DNA from: Gemmobacter fulvus
Lineage (GTDB): Bacteria; Pseudomonadota; Alphaproteobacteria; Rhodobacterales; Rhodobacteraceae
Assembly: GCF_018798885.1 (NCBI RefSeq)
Contig: NZ_CP076361.1
Location: forward strand, 2,013,501-2,077,500
Reading direction: 5' to 3'
Length of the DNA stretch: 64,000 bases
The notes under the pieces were generated by a model. The model ran no database searches, had not been told where the DNA came from, and worked only from the letters and a program-made list of their open reading frames with translations. Both the position numbers and the translations under genes were made by a program. Position 1 is the stretch's first letter. Every line of letters starts with the position of its first letter. Positions 48,904 to 56,852 of this stretch are shown piece by piece.

Positions 48904-51120
48904 ATGAAAGCATTCCCGGCATCGAAGGGCAGGTTCCTTGTTGCTACATCCCTTCTGGCACTGGGCATCGGGCTGACCGCCGGGGCCGAAGAGCTGAACG
49001 TGCCGACGCTCAATTTCTATGGGGCGACCGGGTTGATGGATATGCCTTCGGGCGAGGCGCAGCCGGATGGGCTTGTGACCATGTCCACTGCGCATTTTGG
49101 CCCGATCAGCCGCACCACGCTGAGCTTTCAGGCGACGCCGCGCCTGTCGGCCAGCTTTCGCTTCCTTGGGATCCGCGACTGGAACAAGTTCTGCCAGCCC
49201 AATTGCAACCCGAACAGCGTCGACAGGTTTGATACCTATTACGACCGCTCGTTCGACCTGCGTTATCAGGTGCTGCAGGAAAGCCGCTACATTCCGGCGG
49301 TGACCGTCGGTTTGCAGGATTTTGCGGGCACCGGCATCCTGTCGGGCGAATATATCGCGGCCACCAAACATGTCGGGTCCAAGGTCAAGGTCACGGCGGG
49401 TCTGGGCTGGGGGCGGCTCGGCTCCTATGGCGAGATCGGCTCGCCGCTGGGCGAACGTGATCCGATCGACGTGGGCGAAGGCGGCAATGTGAACTTCGGC
49501 CAGTGGTTCCGCGGGCCTGTTGCGCCCTTTGCCGGGATCGAATGGACGCCAAACGACAAATGGACGCTGAAGGCCGAATATTCCTCGGATGATTACGTCA
49601 CCGAGGCGCAGGAGCGTGGCACGTTTGAACGCAGCAGCCCGTTCAACTTCGGGGTCGAATACAAGGTGCAGGATGCGATCCGCGTCGGTGCCTATTACAT
49701 GTATGGCAGCGAGTTGGGCATTGCCGCCCATTTCTCGCTTGATCCGCACAAGCGGCCTCTGTCGGGTGTCAGCACGCCTGCGCCGGACCCGGTTCTGCTG
49801 CGCCCGTCGCGCGCGGCCGATCCCGAGGCCTGGTCGGCGGAATGGGTGACGCAGGAGGGCGCTGCGCCGATCCTGTTGAGCAACCTGAACAAACGCCTTG
49901 CCCCGGATGGCATCGCGGTCGAGCAGATGGGCTATACCGGCTCCACCGTGCAGGTGCGCATCCGCAATGATCGGCTGGATGCCGAAGCGCAGGCGATTGG
50001 CCGCACCGCGCGGGCGCTGGCCCATGTGATGCCCGCCTCGGTCGAGGTGTTTGAAATCGTGCCGATGGCCGACGGTATTCCCGCCTCGCGCGTGACCCTG
50101 CGCCGCAGCGATCTGGAAACCTATGAAACCAGCGGCACTTCTATCGATTCGATGCGCAGCCGGGTTCAGATCTCGGGCGCTGGCGCGGCACCGCTGAACA
50201 CGATCACCAGCGATGACATCTATCCGAAATTCCGCTGGTCGCTGAAGCCGAACCTGCGCTTGCGCGTGTTCGACCAGAATGACCCGCTGAAATACGGCAT
50301 CGGTGCCAAGCTGGCGGCGGAATACGAATTGCGCCCGGGCCTGTCTGTCAGCGGCTCGCTGACCAAGAACATCGTGACCAATCTGGATGAACGCCCGCCG
50401 GTTCCGGCACGGTCGCTGCAACCTGTGCGCTCGGCCAACTATGCCTATGACAGCGAGGGCGATCCGGCGCTGGAAAGCCTTGCGCTGCATTACCGCACGG
50501 CATTCAGCGATGATGTCTATGGCCGCGTGTCCATCGGCTATCTGGAACGCATGTTCGGCGGCGTGTCGACCGAGGTTCTGTGGAAGCCGGTGAACCGTCG
50601 TTGGGCGGTTGGGGCAGAGCTGAACTATGTCGCGCAGCGCGCGCCGGATCAGGGGCTTGGCTTCAACCTGCCGCAAAGCATCTATCAGACCGATGCGGTG
50701 GGCACCGAAACCGGCCCCTCGTCCTACCGGGTGATGACGGGGCATGTGTCGGGCTATTATGCCTTCGACAACGGGTTCCATGTGCAGCTGGATGTCGGTC
50801 GGTATCTGGCGGGCGACGTGGGTGCCACGCTGTCGGTCGACCGCGAATTTGCCAATGGCTGGCGTGTCGGTGCGTTTGCGACCAAAACCGATGTCTCGTC
50901 CGAGGAATTCGGCTCCGGCTCGTTCGACAAGGGCATCCGCATCGAGATTCCCTTCGCCTGGGTCACCGGCACCGACAGCCGCAAATCGACGGTGACGACG
51001 GTCCGGCCGTTTGGCCGCGATGGGGGGCAGCGTCTGGAGGTCGATGGTCGTCTGTATGATACGATCCGCGATTACCATACATCCGGCATTGACGATCAGT
51101 GGGGACGGTTCTGGAAATGA
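48904..51120 (+). CDS. yjbH: YjbH-family outer-membrane exopolysaccharide protein
   Basis: 738 residues. A signal peptide (about 1-29) precedes LNVPTLNFYGATGLMDMPSGEAQPDG, the signature opening of YjbH. Two beta-rich halves flank a periplasmic linker (about 290-420), and repeated aromatic YNY/GYY-type strands suggest an outer-membrane beta-barrel. In enteric bacteria YjbH belongs to the yjbEFGH exopolysaccharide operon. The start is the ATG at 48904, with GGAAGG about 10 bases upstream. Its stop overlaps the YjbF start (ATGA). Confidence 0.88.
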   Translation: MKAFPASKGRFLVATSLLALGIGLTAGAEELNVPTLNFYGATGLMDMPSGEAQPDGLVTMSTAHFGPISRTTLSFQATPRLSASFRFLGIRDWNKFCQPNCNPNSVDRFDTYYDRSFDLRYQVLQESRYIPAVTVGLQDFAGTGILSGEYIAATKHVGSKVKVTAGLGWGRLGSYGEIGSPLGERDPIDVGEGGNVNFGQWFRGPVAPFAGIEWTPNDKWTLKAEYSSDDYVTEAQERGTFERSSPFNFGVEYKVQDAIRVGAYYMYGSELGIAAHFSLDPHKRPLSGVSTPAPDPVLLRPSRAADPEAWSAEWVTQEGAAPILLSNLNKRLAPDGIAVEQMGYTGSTVQVRIRNDRLDAEAQAIGRTARALAHVMPASVEVFEIVPMADGIPASRVTLRRSDLETYETSGTSIDSMRSRVQISGAGAAPLNTITSDDIYPKFRWSLKPNLRLRVFDQNDPLKYGIGAKLAAEYELRPGLSVSGSLTKNIVTNLDERPPVPARSLQPVRSANYAYDSEGDPALESLALHYRTAFSDDVYGRVSIGYLERMFGGVSTEVLWKPVNRRWAVGAELNYVAQRAPDQGLGFNLPQSIYQTDAVGTETGPSSYRVMTGHVSGYYAFDNGFHVQLDVGRYLAGDVGATLSVDREFANGWRVGAFATKTDVSSEEFGSGSFDKGIRIEIPFAWVTGTDSRKSTVTTVRPFGRDGGQRLEVDGRLYDTIRDYHTSGIDDQWGRFWK

Positions 51121-51782
51121 AGAAGAATCTTGTCCGCATCGGGTTTTTGGCCGCCGCACTGACCCTTGCCGCCTGTGGCAATGATGACCGTGGCGATATT
51201 GGCGTGCAGCAATTCGGGGTCGCCGCCAAAGCCGCCTTGCAGGCGCAGCGGGCAGCGCGCAGCGGCCCGCCGCCCGAGCCGAGCCGGGCCGAGCTGGCGG
51301 CGTTCAAACAGCCGATCCTAGAAGTGTCGGCGCCAACGGGCACCCTGCTGCTGGTGCCGCTGTCGCGTCGCGATGGCGCGGTGATCTGGAGCACCTCCAC
51401 CAAGCAGACGGTGATGCTGCGCGAGGATCAGATTCGCGCCACCCGAGGCTTCGGAACGGCGGATCTGATGGAAGCGACAGGGCCTGGGGCTGCACAGATC
51501 TCGGCGGCGTCCAAAGGATATGCGCGGAGTTATACGGTTCTTGACGGTGCCGATCAGGTGGTGCGACGCCGCCTGACCTGCAATGCCACAGCGGCGGGCA
51601 GTGAGCGCATCGTCATCAAAGGCTTGGCCTATGATACCAGAGTCATTCGTGAAAATTGCGAAGGCGACGGTTTCCGGGTCGAGAACCAATACTGGTTTGA
51701 CGGTCCGAGCTCCATTCGGCAGTCGAGGCAGTATGCGGGCGATGTTATCGGATATGTCACACTTCGACGGATAATTGATTGA
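51117..51782 (+). CDS. yjbF: YjbF/GfcB-family lipoprotein
   Basis: 221 residues. The lipoprotein signal has lipobox LAAC (Cys20). The mature part resembles the GfcB/YjbF group, with PILEVSAPTGTLLLVPLSRRDGAVIW, RGFGTADLMEA and a C-terminal SRQYAGDVIGYVTLRRI. These proteins work with YjbH or Gfc components in export of group 4-like capsule or exopolysaccharide. It follows yjbH with a four-base overlap and is followed 87 bases later by a small exported protein. Confidence 0.85.
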   Translation: MKKNLVRIGFLAAALTLAACGNDDRGDIGVQQFGVAAKAALQAQRAARSGPPPEPSRAELAAFKQPILEVSAPTGTLLLVPLSRRDGAVIWSTSTKQTVMLREDQIRATRGFGTADLMEATGPGAAQISAASKGYARSYTVLDGADQVVRRRLTCNATAAGSERIVIKGLAYDTRVIRENCEGDGFRVENQYWFDGPSSIRQSRQYAGDVIGYVTLRRIID

Positions 51783-51869
51783 TCTGCCGAGGAATGTACT
51801 TTTCCGAGAAATTGGCCTGTGCTATCCCTACAGCTGATAAGAAATCCTTCTGACTTTTTGGAGACCAAG

Positions 51870-52085
51870 ATGAACAAGCTTTCCGCCCTCCTCGCTGCTT
51901 CCGCTCTCGTCGTTTCGGCTTCGGCTGCTTTCGCTGGCGGCCCGGTCGTCGTTGAAGTCGAACCGACCCCGGTTGCTGTTGTTGCACCGGCTTCCTCGGG
52001 TTCGCTCGGCGGCGCTGGCTCGGTTGTTGCCGCTGTTGCAGGCGTTGCACTGGTTGCAGCTGCTCTGTCCTCGGGCAGCCACTAA
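51870..52085 (+). CDS. Small exported protein with hydrophobic C-terminus (pair member B; YjbE/GfcA-like position)
   Basis: 71 residues. A signal peptide ending in AFA (residue 22) is followed by a Val/Pro/Glu linker (GGPVVVEVEPTPVAVVAPA), an SSGSLGG turn and a hydrophobic alanine/valine tail. GGAG lies 6 bases before the ATG, and a strong terminator follows. Thirteen of 19 alanine codons are GCT, again unlike neighbours. It lies next to yjbF-yjbH, where enteric operons carry the small Ser/Ala-rich exported protein YjbE, and shows the same general architecture as the protein at 39403-39582. Equivalence to YjbE is inferred from size, export signal and position, not from clear sequence identity. 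Confidence 0.8.
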   Translation: MNKLSALLAASALVVSASAAFAGGPVVVEVEPTPVAVVAPASSGSLGGAGSVVAAVAGVALVAAALSSGSH

Positions 52086-52118
52086 TCGAAAAGGCGCTCG
52101 GCTCTGCCGGACGCTTGC

Positions 52119-52151
52119 AAGGGCCCGCGTTATGCGGGCCCTTTCCATTTT
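52119..52151 (+). terminator. Intrinsic terminator after the second small exported protein
   Basis: A 10-bp stem, AAGGGCCCGC (52119-52128) and GCGGGCCCTT (52134-52143), with a 5-base loop is followed by TCCATTTTGT. It ends the exopolysaccharide transcript 33 bases past the stop of the small gene. Confidence 0.88.
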
Positions 52152-52173
52152 GTGCCCCTATGATCCCAGGTTG

Positions 52174-53028
52174 ATGCTGAAACGTCTCAAAACCCGCGTT
52201 GAAAGGGTTCTTGCCCGCGCCACACGTGCCAATCTGGGCATGATCGCTGCCGGGGTTGCTTTTTTCGGCTTCCTGTCCGTGTTTCCGGCCATTGCCACGG
52301 TGATTGCGCTGTGGAGCTTTGCCGCCGATCCCACCATCATCCGTCAGGAAATGGCGCTGCTGGCCGATATTTTGCCGGGCGATGCCTTTTCGCTGTTGAA
52401 CGGGCAGGTGGAGGCCTTGCTGCGGGCCAATAGCAGTGATCTCGGCTGGGCGACGCTGGTGTCGCTTGCCATTGCCTTCTGGTCGGCGCGTGCCGGTGTG
52501 GCGGGAATGATCTCGGGGTTGAACGCGGTGCATCATCAGCCCGACCGCGACGGGTTTCAAAGCATCGTGCTGGCGCTGATTCTCACTCTGGTCTTGGTGG
52601 CGATTGCCCTCGCGGCGCTTGTGGCCGCCGTTGTGGCCCCGGTGGTGATCGCGCTGCTGCCGCTTGGCCCGATGACCGCGCTGGTGCTGGAGGTTGCGAA
52701 TACGCTGCTGTCCCTGTCGCTTCTGGTGCTGGGGCTTGCCCTGACCTATCGCTTTGGCCCGAATCGCCCCGATCATCACCACAGCCCGAAGCTGTTCACC
52801 CTTGGCCTGCTGGTGGCGCTGGTCCTGTGGTTCATCGTGTCGCGCGGCTTTGTGATCTACCTTGCGAATTTCAACAATTACAATCAGGTCTATGGCTCCA
52901 TCGGTGCCGTGGTGATCCTGCTCATGTGGCTCTATTTCAGCGCCTATGCGGTGCTGATCGGGGCGGCGGTGGATGCCGAACGCGCGATGGTGCCCGAGGA
53001 CGGCTTGCCCCCGGTGCCTGATCAGTAA
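52174..53028 (+). CDS. YihY/BrkB-family integral membrane protein
   Basis: 284 residues with about six membrane helices and the family's segments AAGVAFFGFLSVFPAIATVIAL, WSARAGVAGMISGLNAVHH and FNNYNQVYGSIGAVVILLMWLYFSAYAVLIGA (in part). Members were once called ribonuclease BN; that label is wrong for this fold, and the true function is unknown. The ATG at 52174 has only a weak AGG site; an in-frame ATG at 52132 would lie within the terminator. It overlaps the tamB end by 7 bases. Confidence 0.88.
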   Translation: MLKRLKTRVERVLARATRANLGMIAAGVAFFGFLSVFPAIATVIALWSFAADPTIIRQEMALLADILPGDAFSLLNGQVEALLRANSSDLGWATLVSLAIAFWSARAGVAGMISGLNAVHHQPDRDGFQSIVLALILTLVLVAIALAALVAAVVAPVVIALLPLGPMTALVLEVANTLLSLSLLVLGLALTYRFGPNRPDHHHSPKLFTLGLLVALVLWFIVSRGFVIYLANFNNYNQVYGSIGAVVILLMWLYFSAYAVLIGAAVDAERAMVPEDGLPPVPDQ

Positions 53029-56000
53029 TCTTTCTCTTTGAAGATCCCGAGGCTGGTTTCCCCATCCGCACCCGCCGCGCCCCGGATGGTCAGGGTATCG
53101 GTCAGATCGAGGTTGAGGCTGATCTTGGCCTTGCCGTCCTGATCGACCTCGACTTCGGTATAGGTGTTCTTCGAGATATATTTACCGGCTTTGAGCGAGG
53201 TATCGCCCTCGGCATCGGTGCTGATATCCAGATCATCCAGCCCGAAGCCCTTGCGGAGCTTGCCCACCAGCCCGTCACCACCCTTGCCCGCCAGCGTGGC
53301 CACGGCGCTCGCAAGCTGCGCCGCCTGAAATGCCGACAGCGAGGTCAGATCGCGCCCGAACAGCAGCCGGGCGAGAACCTCTTCTTCGGGCAGTTCCGGC
53401 TGTGAGACGAAGCTGACCTTGGGTTCGGTGGCGCGGCCCTCGATCTGCACGGAACTGATGATGCCATCGCTTTCGGTCGAGGCGAGCACGCGCAGATAGG
53501 GGTCAAAATCCCCCTCCAGCTGCAACAGCGCTTCGGACAGCGTAAGCCGCTTGCCCAGAATATCCAGCCGCCCGCGCACCAGATTGAGCGCGCCGGAGGG
53601 CACGACATTCGCCGTGGTGCCCTGCACCCGGAATTCGCCGCCCAGTTCGGCATCAAGGCCGCGCCCGCGCACGAACACCCGTTGCGGCGCGGAAATGCGC
53701 AGGTCCAGCGGATAGGCGCGGCCACTTGCACTGCCGCCTCCAGCCTCGGCTGCCGCGTCGCCGGTCAGGCCGGCGCGGGCGCGGGTGGCGCGCACATCGC
53801 CGGATTCTGCGACATGGCGCAGCTCATCCAGACCCGCCGCCGCGCCAAAGCTGGTGGAGGGGATCTTCAGCTCGGTTTCATTCAGCACGATGTCGCCGCC
53901 GATCACCGCCCCGCCCAGCAGCGCGCCCCGCACCGTGACCTGACCATTGAGGCGGGTCTGGTAAAGCTGCGGATCTTTCAGCTGCACCTGCTGCAAGGCG
54001 GTGGTCAGATTGGCATCATAGGGGGCCGCCGTGCCGACGGTGCCCGACAGGGTGACAGTGCCGCCCGTGCTGATCCCCGAGGTAAAGGCCAGCGTCGCCC
54101 GCCCGCCTGCCAGATCGGCCGTGCCCGCAATGTTTTCCAGCACATAGGGCAGCGACGGATCGCTGGCGCGGCCATTGCTCAAGGTTACACGGCCCGACAG
54201 GGCAGAAGGTTGCAGTGGCCCGCGCAGCCGCAGATCAAAGCGCAGCCCGCCAGACACCGCGCGCGGGTCGATGAACGCATTGGCCAAGCCAGCCTGCGCC
54301 GCACCTGCCAAGGCCAGATCCGCCGATTTGAAATCCTGCGCAACACGGCCTTTGACGGTGGCATTGATCTGCCCCGGCCCTTGCCCGGCCAGATCGAGCT
54401 GATAACCCGCGCCATCATCGACCGCCGTGCCATTGACGCTGAGCCGGCCCGGAAATTCCGGCAACAGCAGTGCCAGGTTCAGCAATTCGGCGCGCAGGTC
54501 GATCTGGCGACGGCTGCCCTCAATCGCGCCGGTCGCATCGGCCCGCAGCTGCGGGTTGGCAAGGCTCGCCTTGTTGATCTGGATCCGGCCACCGCGCAGC
54601 GCCAGATCGGCCACAAGCTGCGTTTCGCCCGCCAGCAGCCGATCCGCCTCGGCCTGTCCGATGCGCAACGCGGTGCCGCGCGCCGTCGCCGTCAGACTGC
54701 CTTGCTCGGGCGTGCCCTTGAACTGCGCGTGTGCCGTCATCGCGCCGCGATAGCCACCGCCAAGGGCCGACAGATCGCGGAAATTCAGATCGGCGTTCAG
54801 ATCATGCCCCGCCGGGTTCAGCGTGCCCCGCGCCGCCAGATCAAGACTGGCGGCATTGACGGTCAGCTTGCGCAGATCGACCTGATCGCCGGCCAGCCCG
54901 GCCTCAAGACTGATCACCGAATCGCCGCGCAGCAGCTGATCGACCTCGGGCACACCGATGGCCAGCGCGTTGCCGCGCGCATCCAGCGTGGCGGTGCCCG
55001 CCTCGGGCGTGCCGGTAAAGCGGGCGGTGCCGGTCAGCGCGCCACGATACGCGCCGCCCAAAGCGGCTAGATCGGTGAAGGCCAGATCGGCGCGAATATC
55101 GCTGCCGGTGGAGGCAAGGCTGCCGCTGGCCTTGGCCGTCAGGCTGTTGGCCACCACATCAAGCTGGCGCAGCAGGGTGCCGGTTTCATCACGCCGCACC
55201 GACAGATCAATGGTCGACGCGCCAGACAGCAGGTTGTCCACTTCGGCAATGCCTGCCCGCAGATCGGTGCCCTGCACCCGACCGGTAACATCGAAACTGC
55301 CCGCCAGCAGCGCGCCTTCGCCAGAAAGCTGCGCCACCGCGCGCCCGGCCAGCGGCTGCCCGGCCAGATCGGCGATGCGGCTCAGATCATCCAGCCGGGC
55401 CTCGCCTTGCCCCGTCACGGTCAGGCCAGTGGCCAGTCCGGCTATGCTGAGGCTGCCATCAAAGCCGTAATCGGCCCCGGTCAGGCTGAGCTTCGGCAGA
55501 TCCAGCCCGTCGCGACCCTCTTGCCAGGCAAAGCTGACGCTGCCTGCAAGCGCGGTGCCAAGCGCCTTGGCCAAAGCCGGATCGGTGGCGGCCAGCCCCT
55601 CGGCAGTGAAATCGAGCGTCCCATCCGCGCGGCCCGCGCCTTGCCCGCGCGAAATCTGCCCCCCGCCGGTCAGCTGCGCCGTGCGTGCGGTGAAATCGGC
55701 GCGATCCAGACCGGTCATCGTCACGGTTCCGGTCCAGCCGCTGCCCTGCGCCGCATCAAAGCTGAGTGCGAGGTCGGCATGGGTCAGCGAGGTGCGCTGT
55801 TCGGTGGTCAGCGGCAGCAGAACAGGGGTGCCATCCAGCCCCAGCTGACCCTTGAGCACAAAGCTTTCGGGCAGGCCATCGGCGGCAATCACCAAAGCGC
55901 CGCCCAGCTCCAGCGCCTTGGTGCGCAGATCGAATTGCTCCAGCGACAGGCGGCCCGTCACCTCGCGCAGGCCCGAGGCGGAAAGCCGCACATTCGGGCC

Positions 56001-56852
56001 AAAGAATTCGGCATAGGCAGGCAGGAACAGCGGTGCAAGATCGCCGCCCAGATCGGCCGCGAATTGCGTGGCCCCTGCCTCGGTCGTGCCCACCTCCACC
56101 CGGCCCGTCAGACGTTCATCGCCATCCGAGGCCAGCCGGATATCGGCGGCATAATCGCTGATCGGGCCTTCGCCCTTGACGGTCAGCTCCACCGCCGGGG
56201 CGCCGGGCAGGCCCAGCAGGGTTGTGGCGATGCCGTCTGCGGCCTCGCTTGCGTCCAGATCAATCGCCAGAACCTGCGTATCATTGGCGTAAGAGGCGGT
56301 CAGCGCCACCCGGCCATCCGGGCCGCTATCCGTCCGCTCCAGCGTCAGAACGGTTTCGCCCTCGCCCCCGTTCAGCGACAGCGCGGCATCCAGCCGCCCT
56401 TCAAAGGGTTGGCCCAGCAGGCTTTCGCCAAGCGCGATCCGCTCTGCCGCGACCTTGCCGATATTCACCGACACCGGCAGTTCCGGAAGCGCAAAGCCCG
56501 ACGCTTCGGGGGCGGGCAGGCTGCTGTCTGCCGTGGTCTGCGGTGCCCGCGCCACGATGATTTCGGCAGCGGTCAGCGTATTGACCGACACCCGCCCCGC
56601 CAGCAGGGCCGAGCGGTTCCAATCCAGCACCACCTCGCGCAGGGTCAGCCAGATACCTGTGTCATCGGCGATCGTCAGCTCGGCTATACGCGCCTGCGAG
56701 GACAGGGCGCCTTCAAAGCCGGTGATGGTGATCTTGCGCCCCGCGCCGGAGAGATTGTCCTCAAGCAGCGCGGTCAGATAGCCACGGTCATCCTGTTGCG
56801 CCACCGCCGCGAAGGGCAGGGTGCAAAGGGCGAGTGCAAGAACGCGTTTCAT
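53022..56852 (-). CDS. tamB: Translocation and assembly module protein TamB
   Basis: 1276 residues. An N-terminal signal-anchor (MKRVLALALCTLPFAAVA) is followed by a very long run of beta-strand repeats, and the C-terminal DUF490/TamB domain (about 930-1276) includes GALNLVRGRLDILGKRL, PKVSFVSQPELPEEEVLARLLFG and SLGIFKE at the end. It spans the periplasm and works with TamA in lipid transport or outer-membrane protein assembly. Several internal segments repeat the pattern LLSG-STIDLSV / LRGDSVISLEA about every 100-110 residues. Its ATG overlaps the tamA stop by one base (TGATG). Confidence 0.93.
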   Translation of the reverse strand: MKRVLALALCTLPFAAVAQQDDRGYLTALLEDNLSGAGRKITITGFEGALSSQARIAELTIADDTGIWLTLREVVLDWNRSALLAGRVSVNTLTAAEIIVARAPQTTADSSLPAPEASGFALPELPVSVNIGKVAAERIALGESLLGQPFEGRLDAALSLNGGEGETVLTLERTDSGPDGRVALTASYANDTQVLAIDLDASEAADGIATTLLGLPGAPAVELTVKGEGPISDYAADIRLASDGDERLTGRVEVGTTEAGATQFAADLGGDLAPLFLPAYAEFFGPNVRLSASGLREVTGRLSLEQFDLRTKALELGGALVIAADGLPESFVLKGQLGLDGTPVLLPLTTEQRTSLTHADLALSFDAAQGSGWTGTVTMTGLDRADFTARTAQLTGGGQISRGQGAGRADGTLDFTAEGLAATDPALAKALGTALAGSVSFAWQEGRDGLDLPKLSLTGADYGFDGSLSIAGLATGLTVTGQGEARLDDLSRIADLAGQPLAGRAVAQLSGEGALLAGSFDVTGRVQGTDLRAGIAEVDNLLSGASTIDLSVRRDETGTLLRQLDVVANSLTAKASGSLASTGSDIRADLAFTDLAALGGAYRGALTGTARFTGTPEAGTATLDARGNALAIGVPEVDQLLRGDSVISLEAGLAGDQVDLRKLTVNAASLDLAARGTLNPAGHDLNADLNFRDLSALGGGYRGAMTAHAQFKGTPEQGSLTATARGTALRIGQAEADRLLAGETQLVADLALRGGRIQINKASLANPQLRADATGAIEGSRRQIDLRAELLNLALLLPEFPGRLSVNGTAVDDGAGYQLDLAGQGPGQINATVKGRVAQDFKSADLALAGAAQAGLANAFIDPRAVSGGLRFDLRLRGPLQPSALSGRVTLSNGRASDPSLPYVLENIAGTADLAGGRATLAFTSGISTGGTVTLSGTVGTAAPYDANLTTALQQVQLKDPQLYQTRLNGQVTVRGALLGGAVIGGDIVLNETELKIPSTSFGAAAGLDELRHVAESGDVRATRARAGLTGDAAAEAGGGSASGRAYPLDLRISAPQRVFVRGRGLDAELGGEFRVQGTTANVVPSGALNLVRGRLDILGKRLTLSEALLQLEGDFDPYLRVLASTESDGIISSVQIEGRATEPKVSFVSQPELPEEEVLARLLFGRDLTSLSAFQAAQLASAVATLAGKGGDGLVGKLRKGFGLDDLDISTDAEGDTSLKAGKYISKNTYTEVEVDQDGKAKISLNLDLTDTLTIRGAAGADGETSLGIFKEKDY

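Noticed and set aside
48778-51159. Minus-strand open frame of about 793 codons
   Set aside because: Antisense shadow of yjbH; composition is Arg/His/Ala-rich and no domain can be seen.
52132-52173. Longer start for the YihY-like gene at 52132
   Set aside because: It would place the start inside the terminator stem of the preceding small gene; the ATG at 52174 gives the normal family N-terminus.
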